DNA from: Nocardioides sambongensis
Lineage (GTDB): Bacteria > Actinomycetota > Actinomycetes > Propionibacteriales > Nocardioidaceae
Assembly (NCBI RefSeq): GCF_006494815.1
Contig: NZ_CP041091.1
Span: forward strand, 3,982,501 to 4,046,500
Length of the DNA stretch: 64,000 nucleotides
Reading direction: 5' to 3'
Under the pieces are notes generated by a model. The model searched no databases and was not told where the DNA came from. It saw only the letters and a program-made list of their open reading frames with translations. Positions 56,227-64,000 of this stretch are shown one piece after another; the first letter of the stretch is position 1, and every line of letters starts with the position of its first letter. The translations under genes were made by a program, and so were the position numbers.

Positions 56227-56557
56227 CACTCCATCGTGCCAAGGAACGCGCGCGTATGCGCGCGGGGGCTCCCGGAGTGGACACCGGCACCGGACGGGCT
56301 GCCCGCCGGAGCGCGGGCCGGCCGCGATTTGGCCACGCCGTACGACGCCGCCTACTCTTGCCTGCGTAACCAGAGACCGCTGGTCGTCGGTGCCTCTCGC
56401 GAGGAGCCGATCGAAGGTCCCGCTCCGGTGGGCGACCCGCGCAGGTGTGCAGAGCAGATCGTCCGCGAGGATGCCACGCCCTGAGCCTGCGCTCGGGGCG
56501 TTCGTCGTTTCAGGACCGGGCCCGCCGGCAGTCTCATCCGAATCCGGAAGGAGACCC
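56227..56557 (+). promoter_or_regulatory. Promoter and leader of the rplJL operon
   Basis: 331 bases without a gene. TTGGCC (56329-56334), an 18-base spacer and TACTCT (56353-56358) form a good promoter. The transcript then has a leader of about 190 bases starting with GTAACCAGAGACCGCTGGTCG, a small hairpin typical of L10 autoregulatory leaders. A 9-bp attenuator-like hairpin follows (56478-56486 with 56491-56499, then GTTCGTCGTTT). In other bacteria the L10-L12 complex binds such leaders to repress translation. Confidence 0.6.
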
Positions 56558-57163
56558 ATGGCGCGGGCAGACAAGCAGGCCGCCGTCGCGGAGATCGCTG
56601 AGTCCTTCAGCGGGGCCGCAGGCGCTGTGCTGACCGAGTACCGCGGTCTCACCGTCAAGGAGCTGCAGGACCTTCGCCGCTCCCTCGGTGCGAACGCCAA
56701 CTACGCCGTGGTCAAGAACACGCTGGCCAAGCTCGCCGCGAAGGACGCGGGCATCGACGGCTTCGACGACCTGCTGACCGGCCCGACCGCGATCGCCTTC
56801 ATCAAGGGCGACGTCGTCGAGGCGGCCAAGGGTCTGCGTGACTTTGCCAAGGCGAACCCCGCCCTCGTGATCAAGGGCGGCGTTCTGGACGGCAACCTCC
56901 TCGACGCGAACGAGATCGCCAAGCTGGCCGATCTCGAGTCGCGCGAGGTGCTCCTGGGCAAGCTGGCGGGCGCGATGCTCGCTTCGCTCAGCCAGGCCGT
57001 CTACCTCCTCAACGCTCCTCTCGCTCAGGCCGCCCGGCTCGCCGGTGCGCTCGAGGCGAAGGCGCAGGAGGACCCCTCGATCCTCGCAGGTGGTGCCGGC
57101 GCGCCGGCCGCTGCCGAGGACACCCCGGCCGCCGACGAGGCAGCCGAGTCCACCGAGGCCTGA
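56558..57163 (+). CDS. rplJ: Large ribosomal subunit protein uL10
   Basis: 201 aa. The rRNA-binding N-terminal domain ([33 protein letters not shown]) is followed by the C-terminal helix ([24 protein letters not shown]) that anchors L7/L12 dimers. There is an Ala/Glu-rich tail. AAGGAG lies six bases before ATG 56558. First gene of the L10-L12 operon. Confidence 0.97.
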   Translation: MARADKQAAVAEIAESFSGAAGAVLTEYRGLTVKELQDLRRSLGANANYAVVKNTLAKLAAKDAGIDGFDDLLTGPTAIAFIKGDVVEAAKGLRDFAKANPALVIKGGVLDGNLLDANEIAKLADLESREVLLGKLAGAMLASLSQAVYLLNAPLAQAARLAGALEAKAQEDPSILAGGAGAPAAAEDTPAADEAAESTEA

Positions 57164-57247
57164 CCGGGCCGAGGAACCACACCACCTGAAACCCCGGCGG
57201 GCGGCCTCAAGCGGCCGCCGGCCACCAGAAGAGAAGGAGACGCCACC

Positions 57248-57640
57248 ATGGCGAAGCTCACCACCGACGAGCTCCTCGACGCGTTCAAGGAGATGACCCT
57301 CATCGAGCTCTCCGAGTTCGTGAAGCAGTTCGAGGAGACCTTCGGCGTCACCGCCGCCGCTCCGGTCGCCGTTGCCGCTGCCCCCGCCGCCGGCGGTGCC
57401 GCGGGCGGTGCCGAGGAGGCCGCTGCCCAGGACGAGTTCGACGTCGTCCTCGAGTCCGCTGGTGACAAGAAGATCAACGTCATCAAGGAGGTCCGCGCCC
57501 TGACCTCGCTCGGCCTGAAGGAGGCCAAGGACCTCGTGGAGTCGGCCCCGAAGCCGATCCTGGAGAAGGTCAACAAGGAGGCCGCGGACAAGGCCAAGGA
57601 GTCCCTCGAGGCTGCCGGCGCGTCCGTCACCCTCAAGTGA
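57248..57640 (+). CDS. rplL: Large ribosomal subunit protein bL12 (L7/L12)
   Basis: 130 aa. The N-terminal dimerisation domain ([27 protein letters not shown]), an Ala/Gly hinge, and the C-terminal factor-binding domain ([25 protein letters not shown]) are complete. Several copies form the stalk that recruits translation GTPases. GAAGGAG before the ATG; a strong terminator follows. Confidence 0.98.
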   Translation: MAKLTTDELLDAFKEMTLIELSEFVKQFEETFGVTAAAPVAVAAAPAAGGAAGGAEEAAAQDEFDVVLESAGDKKINVIKEVRALTSLGLKEAKDLVESAPKPILEKVNKEAADKAKESLEAAGASVTLK

Positions 57641-57667
57641 CCTCCGGCCTCCGGGCCGCGTAGTCGC

Positions 57668-57705
57668 CTCCGGGCCGACGGGAGTTCTCTCCCGTCGGCC
57701 CGGAG
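57668..57705 (+). terminator. Intrinsic terminator after rplL
   Basis: Perfect 17-bp stem (57668-57684 with 57689-57705), TTCT loop, followed by TCATTTTT, the best U-tract in the window. Confidence 0.93.
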
Positions 57706-57939
57706 TCATTTTTGCGCCGGGCACGCGAGGCGGAGGGCGCGGAAGAACCGGCCCCGCGACGTTGACCGCGACGGTGACCGCGACGCGGTGTATCAGTCGG
57801 TGGATGGGCCGTGACGGCCGCCACGCGGAACGCGTAACCTGCCCGCTGGTCGGCCGTTGTACCCACCAGTAGCAGTGAGGGACCGCACGCTCGGGCGGCG
57901 GACTGCACGACGGAGAGCGGCAAGCGAGAGGGAGACGAC

Positions 57940-58884
57940 ATGGGTGTGGAGATCGCCGTCGACGGCCTGACCAAGGCGTTCGGCAAGCAGCTGATCTGGG
58001 CTGACGTCAGTCTCACCATCCCGGCCGGCGAGATCAGCGTGATGCTGGGCCCCTCGGGCACCGGCAAGTCGGTCTTCCTCAAGGCGCTGATCGGCCTGAT
58101 CAAGCCCGACCGCGGGTCGATCCTGATCGAGGGCACCGACATCGCCTCCTGCTCGGAGAAGGACCTCTACGAGATCCGCAAGCTGTTCGGCGTGCTGTTC
58201 CAGGATGGCGCGATGTTCGGCTCGATGAACCTCTACGACAACGTCGCCTTCCCGTTGCGCGAGCACACCAAGAAGTCGGAGTCGCAGATCCGCGACGTGG
58301 TGATGGAGAAGATGGACCTGGTCGGCCTGCTCGGGGCCGAGGACAAGCTGCCCGGCGAGATCTCCGGCGGCATGCGCAAGCGGGCCGGTCTGGCCCGCGC
58401 CCTGGTGCTCGACCCCGAGATCCTGCTGATCGACGAGCCCGACTCCGGCCTGGACCCGGTGCGCACCTCGTTCATCAACCAGCTCTTCATCGACCTGAAC
58501 GCGCAGATCGACGCGACCTTCCTGATCGTCACCCACGACATCAACACCGCCCGGACCGTCCCGGACAACCTCGGCCTGCTCTACCACAAGCACCTGGCGA
58601 TGTTCGGGCACCGGGAGCAGCTCCTCAGCTCGGAGGAGCCCGTGGTGCGCCAGTTCCTCAACGCGCAGACCGTCGGGCCGATCGGCATGTCGGAGGAGAA
58701 GGACGCCGACGAGCTCGCTGCCGAGAAGGACCTGGACATGCCCCCGCTGCCGCCGATCGCACTGCAACTCGAGCCGTCGAACGGCATCCCGCGGAAGAGT
58801 CAGCGCCCGCCGGGGGAGTGGTGCCGGGAGAACGGCGTGACACCCCCGCCGGGGTCGTTCACCCCCGAAGCGGCGCTGAGCTGA
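57940..58884 (+). CDS. Mce-associated ABC transporter ATP-binding protein (Mkl/MceG/MlaF-like)
   Basis: 314 aa ATPase that powers Mce lipid importers. Walker A GPSGTGKS is at about 37-44, followed by FGVLFQDGAMFGSMNLYDNVAFPL, the signature ISGGMRKRAGLARAL, Walker B ILLIDEPDSGLD and the His switch VTHDINTA. A C-terminal tail of about 60 residues, Pro-rich at the end, is unusual relative to MlaF. It heads the yrbE-mce operon and is separated from rplL by 299 bases and a terminator. Confidence 0.9.
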   Translation: MGVEIAVDGLTKAFGKQLIWADVSLTIPAGEISVMLGPSGTGKSVFLKALIGLIKPDRGSILIEGTDIASCSEKDLYEIRKLFGVLFQDGAMFGSMNLYDNVAFPLREHTKKSESQIRDVVMEKMDLVGLLGAEDKLPGEISGGMRKRAGLARALVLDPEILLIDEPDSGLDPVRTSFINQLFIDLNAQIDATFLIVTHDINTARTVPDNLGLLYHKHLAMFGHREQLLSSEEPVVRQFLNAQTVGPIGMSEEKDADELAAEKDLDMPPLPPIALQLEPSNGIPRKSQRPPGEWCRENGVTPPPGSFTPEAALS

Positions 58885-58896
58885 CGGGACGACGAT

Positions 58897-59678
58897 TTGT
58901 CCTCGACCGCGGCGCGCCTGCTCGCACCGGTCGGGACCGCGGGCAAGCTCTTCGCCTTCGGCCTCGACGTGGGGCGTGGGCTCTTCCGACGACCCTTCCA
59001 GCTGCGTGAGTTCATCCAGCAGGCCTGGTTCATCGCGTCGGTCACCATCATCCCGACCGCGCTGGTGGCGATCCCGTTCGGTGCGGTGATCGCGCTCCAG
59101 GTGGGTGGCCTGATCAAGCAGTTCGGCGCACAGTCCTTCACGGGCTCCGCGTCGGTGCTGGCGGTGATCCAGCAGGCCGGCCCGATCGCCACGGCGCTGC
59201 TGATCGCGGGCGCGGGCGGATCGGCGATCGCCGCCGACCTGGGCGCCCGCAAGATCCGCGAGGAGCTGGACGCGATGATGGTGCTCGGCATCGACCCGAT
59301 CCAGCGGCTCGTCGTGCCGCGGGTGCTGGCCTGCATGCTGGTCGCGGTCTTCCTCAACGGCATGGTCAGCGTCGTCGGCGTCGCCGGCGGCTACGTGTTC
59401 AACGTGGTCCTGCAGGACGGCACGCCGGGCTCCTACCTGGCCAGCTTCACCGCGCTCGCGCAGCTCCCCGACGTCTGGGTGGGGATGATCAAGGCGCTGA
59501 TCTTCGGGCTGATCGCCGCGATCGTCGCCGCCTACAAGGGGATGAACGCCGCCGGCGGGCCGAAGGGTGTCGGCGACGCGGTCAACGAGTCCGTGGTGAT
59601 CACCTTCCTGCTGCTGTTCCTCGTCAACTTCGTCCTCAGCACGATCTACCTGCAGGTCGTGCCCCGAAGACGGGTTGA
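58897..59678 (+). CDS. MlaE/YrbE family permease A (one apparent frameshift at the 3' end)
   Basis: About 260 aa with five to six helices. It has the MlaE pattern SVTIIPTALVAIPFGAVIALQ, AGAGGSAIAADLGARKIREELDAMMVLGID and AYKGMNAAGGPKGVGDAVNESVV. Restoring one C in the CCCC at 59662-59665 gives the end VVPPKTG and a TGA at 59676-59678, three bases before the next ATG. As read, the frame runs on spuriously to 60522. TTG 58897 is the only plausible start. Confidence 0.85.
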
Positions 59679-59680
59679 CC

Positions 59681-60508
59681 ATGGCCGGACTCAGATCGAT
59701 CTACGAGCGTCCCCTCAAGGGACTCGACACCCTCGGGCACGAGCTCTCCTTCTACCTGCGGGTGCTCATCGCGGTGCCCCGCTCGGTGCTGCGATTCCCT
59801 CGGGAGGTGCTCCGGATCCTGGCCGAGACCACGCTGGGCTCCGGCGCGCTCGCGGTGATCGGCGGCACGGTCGGGGTGATCCTCGGGATGACCTTCTTCA
59901 CCGGCGCCCAGGTCGGTCTCTCCGGCTTCGCCGCCCTCAACCAACTCGGCACCTCCGCCTTCGCCGGCTTCGTCTCGGCGTACTTCAACACCCGCGAGAT
60001 CGCGCCGTTGGTGGCCGGGATCGCCCTCGCCGCGACGGTCGGCTGCGGCTTCACCGCCCAACTCGGCGCGATGCGGATCTCCGAGGAGGTCGACGCCCTC
60101 GAGGTGATGGCGATCCCGTCGATGCAGTTCCTGGTCGCCACCCGGGTCTTCGGCGGACTGATCGCGATCATCCCGCTCTACGTGGTCGGACTGCTCTCCT
60201 CCTACGTCGCCAGCCGGTTGGTGGTGACGATGTACTACGGCCAGTCCACCGGCACCTACGACCACTACTTCAACGCGTTCCTGCCACCGGGCGACGTGCT
60301 GTGGTCCTTCGGCAAGGTGCTGGTCTTCGCCGTCATCGTGATCCTGATCCACTGCTACCACGGCTACACGGCCTCCGGCGGCCCCGCCGGCGTGGGCGTG
60401 GCCGTCGGTCGCGCCGTGCGGACCAGCATCGTGGCGATCAACGTCGTCGACCTGCTGCTGTCGATGGCGATCTGGGGCGCCTCCACCACGGTCAGGCTGG
60501 CAGGGTGA
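59681..60508 (+). CDS. MlaE/YrbE family permease B
   Basis: 275 aa paralogue of the preceding permease. It shows GMTFFTGAQVGLSGFAALNQLG, AGIALAATVGCGFTAQLGAMRISEEVDALEVM and HCYHGYTASGGPAGVGVAVGRAVR. The two YrbE proteins form the membrane core of the Mce complex. ATG 59681 is chosen over TTG 59675, which only exists because of the upstream frameshift. Confidence 0.9.
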   Translation: MAGLRSIYERPLKGLDTLGHELSFYLRVLIAVPRSVLRFPREVLRILAETTLGSGALAVIGGTVGVILGMTFFTGAQVGLSGFAALNQLGTSAFAGFVSAYFNTREIAPLVAGIALAATVGCGFTAQLGAMRISEEVDALEVMAIPSMQFLVATRVFGGLIAIIPLYVVGLLSSYVASRLVVTMYYGQSTGTYDHYFNAFLPPGDVLWSFGKVLVFAVIVILIHCYHGYTASGGPAGVGVAVGRAVRTSIVAINVVDLLLSMAIWGASTTVRLAG

Positions 60509-60515
60509 TCCGCCG

Positions 60516-61795
60516 GTGCTGAACAAGGTGCTCGGGTCCACCCGCGTCCTCGGCGTCGTCTTCGTCGCCCTGGTCGTGCTCTCGGTCTATCTCGTCTACG
60601 CGACCTTCACGAAGAAGTTCGCCGACTACGAGGAGGTCACCCTGGAGACCTCGACGATCGGCCTGCAGCTCCCGAACCGGGCGGACGTCAAGGTCCGCGG
60701 AGTGATCGTCGGGGAGGTCCTCCAGTCCGAGGCGAGCGGACCGGACGGCGCCGACATCACCCTGGGCATCTACCCGGACAAGCTCGACGTGGTGCCGGCG
60801 AACGTCAGCGGCGCGATCGTGCCGAAGACCCTCTTCGGTGAGAAGTACGTGTCGCTGGTGATCCCGGCCTCGGGCCCGGACGGCACCCTGCGGGCCGGAG
60901 ACGTGATCGACCGCACCGAGACCAGCACCGAGGTCGAGGCCGTGCTCAACGACCTCTACCCCTGCTGCGCACGGTCCAGCCGGCACAGCTGAACCTGACG
61001 CTGAACGCGATCGCGACCGCGCTGGAGGGCCGGGGCGAGCAGCTCGGGGAGAACCTGGAGACCGTCGACTCCTACCTCAAGCGGCTCAACCCCGAGATCC
61101 CGCTGCTGCTGGAGGACCTCGAGCTGACCTCCGAGGTGGCCGACACCTACTCCGACATCCTCCCCGAGGTGGCGCAGATCCTCGAGGACACCGTGAAGAC
61201 CACCGGCACCCTGGAGGAGAAGGAGGCGGCCCTCGACCTGTTCCTCCGCGACGTGCGCTCGTTCTCCGACACCGCCCGGGTCTTCCTGGAGGACAACGAG
61301 GAGAACCTGGAGGACTTCGCGGATCTCAGCGCCACCCAGCTGAGGGTCCTGGCCCGCTACTCGCCGCTGCTGCGCTGCCTGCCGCAGGGCATCGAGGTGG
61401 CCCAGGGTCGGCTCGCGGAGGCGTTCCGCGGTTTTGAGCTGCACATCATCCTGGAGACGCTGCCCAACCAGCCCCGTCCCTACGACGCCGACGACCGCCC
61501 GCGGTTCGGTGCCGACAACGACCCCGACTGCCTCGGGCTGCCGAACCCCGAGGGGTCCCAGGCCCAGCCCTTCGACGACCTGCCGAACTTCGACGACGGC
61601 GTCGACGAGCCGACCGGCAAGGGGACCGTGCGGGTGGCCCCCGAGCTCGGCGGCGACGCGGGGCGGACCGCGTTCACGGCCGACCCCACCGACATGAGCC
61701 TGCTGCGCGACTTCCTCGGTGACAGCTACGCCGGTGCCGGCGACCTCGACCTGCTGCTCGGCGCGCCGGCCCTGGCCAGCGGAGGTGATCGCTGA
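60516..61795 (+). CDS. Mce family protein A (one apparent frameshift)
   Basis: About 427 aa after restoring one C in the CCCC at 60959-60962 (reading NDLYPLLRTVQPAQLN). It has an N-terminal membrane anchor (VLGVVFVALVVLSVYLVYATF) and the MCE domain (residues about 40-120, with NRADVKVRGVIVGEV and FGEKYVSLVIP). A long helical region follows that would form part of the hexameric needle, and an acidic C-terminal tail. It acts outside the membrane in lipid uptake. GTG start. Confidence 0.85.
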
Positions 61796-62829
61796 TGGCC
61801 GTGCTGGACAAGCGGACCACCGGTGACCTGGTCCGGCTGCTGATCTTCGTGCTGGCGACCTCGCTGGCCACCGGAGTGCTGATCGCGACGATCGGCAACC
61901 TGTCCTTCGGCAGCACCCGGGAATACCGTGCGATCTTCTCCGACGCCACCGGCGTCGCGGCCGGCGACGACGTCCGGGTCGCCGGCGTGAAGGTCGGCAC
62001 CGTCCAGGACATCGAGGTCGTCGACGACACCCGCGCCCAGGTGGTCTTCACCGCCGACGAGGAGGTCCGCCTGGACGGGGCCACCAACGCCACGATCCGC
62101 TACCGCAACCTGCTGGGACAGCGCTACCTCGCGCTCACCCAGGACGGGGAGTCGGACACCCCGCTGAAGGAGGGCGGGGCGATCCCGATCGAGCGGACCC
62201 GGCCCTCGCTCGACCTGACCATGCTGTTCAACGGCTTCAAGCCGCTGTTTCAGGCGCTCTCGCCCAACGACGTCAACAAGCTCTCCTACGAGATCGTCCA
62301 GGTCTTCCAGGGCGAGTCCGGCACCGTGGAGAACCTCCTGGCCAGCACTGCGTCGCTGACCCAGACCCTGGCCGACCGCGACCAGGTGATCGGCGACCTG
62401 ATCGACAACCTGGACTACGTGCTCGACCACGTCGCCGACCGCGACCGCCAGCTGACCCGCCTGATCGACAGCTTCGGGTCGCTGCTCAGCGGGCTGCGCA
62501 GCGACCGCAAGGCGATCCTGTCCTCGCTCGACAGCATCTCCGCGCTGGCGGTGCAGACCGGGGACCTGGCCGACGACATCCGCGAGCCCTTCGTCCGCGA
62601 CATCAAGCAGCTGCGCAAGGTGGCGGGCAACCTCGACGCCGGCCGCGCCGAGATCGACCGCAGCCTGCAGGTGCTGCCGATCAAGCTCAACAAGATCGGA
62701 CGGACCGCCACCTACGGCTCCTGGTTCAACTTCTACCTCTGCCACTTCACCGCCACCGTCCGCAACGGCCAGACCGTGATCGCCCGCCCGACCTTCGCCC
62801 TCGGTGCCGAACGGTGCACGTTGGAGTGA
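61795..62829 (+). CDS. Mce family protein B
   Basis: 344 aa. Membrane anchor at residues 12-35, MCE domain about 40-120 (TGVAAGDDVRVAGVKVGTV, RYRNLLGQRYLALTQ), then a helical needle segment (LDLTMLFNGFKPLFQALSPNDVNKLS is conserved in Mce B). It ends with a Cys-containing part (WFNFYLCHF). ATG overlaps the mce A stop. Confidence 0.92.
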   Translation: MAVLDKRTTGDLVRLLIFVLATSLATGVLIATIGNLSFGSTREYRAIFSDATGVAAGDDVRVAGVKVGTVQDIEVVDDTRAQVVFTADEEVRLDGATNATIRYRNLLGQRYLALTQDGESDTPLKEGGAIPIERTRPSLDLTMLFNGFKPLFQALSPNDVNKLSYEIVQVFQGESGTVENLLASTASLTQTLADRDQVIGDLIDNLDYVLDHVADRDRQLTRLIDSFGSLLSGLRSDRKAILSSLDSISALAVQTGDLADDIREPFVRDIKQLRKVAGNLDAGRAEIDRSLQVLPIKLNKIGRTATYGSWFNFYLCHFTATVRNGQTVIARPTFALGAERCTLE

Positions 62830-62836
62830 TGGAGAG

Positions 62837-63811
62837 ATGAAACCCTTCCGCGAACGCAACCCGGTCATCGTCGGGGCGGTCAGCATCGCCACGTTGCTGC
62901 TGGTCATCCTGGCCGCGATGCGCGCCCAGGACCTGCCGCTGATCGGCGGGGGCGACACCTACTACGCAGAGTTCTCCGAGGCCGGCGGCCTCAAGCCCAA
63001 CGACGAGGTCCGGATCGCCGGGGTCCGCGTGGGCAAGGTGGAGACGGTCGAGCTCGACGACGGCAAGGTGCGGGTCGGCTTCCGGATCAAGACCGACTCC
63101 GCGTTCGGCACCGACAGCCGCGCCGAGATCAAGGTCAAGACGATCCTCGGGTCGATGTACCTCGCGCTGGTGCCCGGGGGAGACGGCCAGCTCGCGGAGG
63201 GTGCCACGATCCCGGTGGAGCGGACCACCTCGCCGTACGACGTCGTGGACGCGTTCACCGGACTGGCAGAGACCTCGGAGGACATCGACACCGACCAGCT
63301 CGCCGCGTCGCTGACCACGCTGGCCGACCTCACCCGGAACACGCCCGAGGAGTTCCGGGCGGCGCTCCAGGGCGTCTCGGCACTCTCCGAGACGGTCGCC
63401 TCGCGCAGCGACGAGATCAACTCCCTGCTGAAGAACCTGAACCGGGTCTCCACCGTGCTCGACGCGCGGGACGAGGACATCGTCACCCTGATGGACGACG
63501 CGGACGTGCTCTTCACCGCGCTGCTGCAGCGCCGCCAGGCGGTACACAACCTGCTGGTCGGCACCCGTCGGCTGAGCACCGAGCTGACCGCGCTGGTCCG
63601 GCAGAGCCGCAAGGACCTCAAACCCGCCCTGGACCACCTGGAGTCGGTGGTGGACGTGATCACCAAGAACGAGGACAACCTGGACAACTCGCTGCGGCTG
63701 ATGGCGCCGTTCTACCGGGTCTTCGCCAGCACCCTGGGCAACGGACCGTGGTTCGACACCTTCATCTACAACCTCCCGCCGGTGCCGGGCCCGGGGGTGG
63801 GTCTCGAGTGA
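62837..63811 (+). CDS. Mce family protein C
   Basis: 324 aa. N-terminal anchor (NPVIVGAVSIATLLLVILAA), MCE domain (AGGLKPNDEVRIAGVRVGKV, TILGSMYLALVPGG) and helical segment (NSLLKNLNRVSTVLDARDEDIVTLM). The ending WFDTFIYNLPP is typical of actinobacterial Mce C. The start at 62837 (MKPFRERNP) matches the family start; the upstream in-frame codons overlap mce B. Confidence 0.92.
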   Translation: MKPFRERNPVIVGAVSIATLLLVILAAMRAQDLPLIGGGDTYYAEFSEAGGLKPNDEVRIAGVRVGKVETVELDDGKVRVGFRIKTDSAFGTDSRAEIKVKTILGSMYLALVPGGDGQLAEGATIPVERTTSPYDVVDAFTGLAETSEDIDTDQLAASLTTLADLTRNTPEEFRAALQGVSALSETVASRSDEINSLLKNLNRVSTVLDARDEDIVTLMDDADVLFTALLQRRQAVHNLLVGTRRLSTELTALVRQSRKDLKPALDHLESVVDVITKNEDNLDNSLRLMAPFYRVFASTLGNGPWFDTFIYNLPPVPGPGVGLE

Positions 63812-64000
63812 GCGCGCTGAACGCCGCCGTGCAGCGGTTCCTCCCCCTGGTGATCGTCCTCGCGCTGGTCGCGGCCGGCGCGATCTGGATGTTCGGCTCG
63901 AGTGGGGACACCAAGACCGTGACCGCGCACTTCGAGCGCGGGGTCTCGGTCTACGAGGGCAGCGAGGTGCGGGTCCTCGGCGTCCCGATCGGCAGCGTCG
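63808..64000 (+). CDS. Mce family protein D (partial, 3' end outside window)
   Basis: The first 64 residues are visible: anchor helix (FLPLVIVLALVAAGAIWMFG) and the start of the MCE domain (ERGVSVYEGSEVRVLGVPIG). GTG 63808 sits in a GTGA overlap with mce C. Continuation with further mce genes is expected beyond the window. Confidence 0.9.
   Translation, partial: MSALNAAVQRFLPLVIVLALVAAGAIWMFGSSGDTKTVTAHFERGVSVYEGSEVRVLGVPIGSV

Noticed and set aside
58897..60522. A 541-residue YrbE protein fused to a second domain
   Set aside because: The second half is an Arg/Gly-rich shadow of yrbE B. It appears only because one base is missing near 59664 and the true stop at 59676 is skipped.

Overview
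This is a high-GC actinobacterial chromosome segment. The gene set points to Nocardioidaceae or a close relative (Propionibacteriales), but this is inferred from gene content and order, not from a search. The signs are nuoH-N followed by a long-chain polyprenyl diphosphate synthase, KorAB, MptB-type mannosyltransferase, mce transport genes, and the order tRNA-Thr, tRNA-Met, rpmG, hadAB, murB, tRNA-Trp, secE, nusG, rplK, rplA, rplJ, rplL.

Layout. 1-8484: end of the complex I operon (nuoH partial to nuoN) with translationally coupled polyprenyl diphosphate synthase, probably for the menaquinone side chain. 8519-13135: rarD, a small secreted basic protein, and korA-korB. 13410-17178: sulfate ABC importer (binding protein, cysT, cysW, cysA) behind a recognisable promoter. 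17201-19166: ClC channel, YajQ-type protein, tRNA-Tyr. 19340-35251: the accessory-looking part of the window. It holds a MalT/LAL-type LuxR regulator, DUF6325-like and SHOCT proteins, an MFS pump, a CYTH-like protein, a type II P-type ATPase, a CYTH-like/exopolyphosphatase fusion, a decayed M24 peptidase gene, an APC permease and an M20 peptidase. Three of its intergenic regions share the palindrome CCACCC-N6-GGGTGG, which suggests a local regulon. 35304-46755: mixed metabolic and membrane genes (F420-type oxidoreductase, mannosyltransferases, FdhF/YdeP oxidoreductase with pirin, tag-lrgA-lrgB, amidase). 46840-57640: translation and transcription core with hadAB, murB, adenosine deaminase and aspT. 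57940-64000: mkl-yrbE-yrbE-mce lipid import operon, running off the end.

Sequence quality. At least nine genes (P-type ATPase twice, M24, M20, mptB, fdhF/ydeP, add, yrbE A, mce A) are broken by an apparent loss of one C or G in a short C/G run. Three more such losses probably sit in the Pro/Gly-rich start of the membrane protein at 36444-37211. The uniform type argues for homopolymer errors in the sequence rather than mass gene decay. These genes are annotated as single CDSs across the shift. The M24 gene is different: it also lacks an internal block carrying two metal ligands, so it is called a pseudogene.
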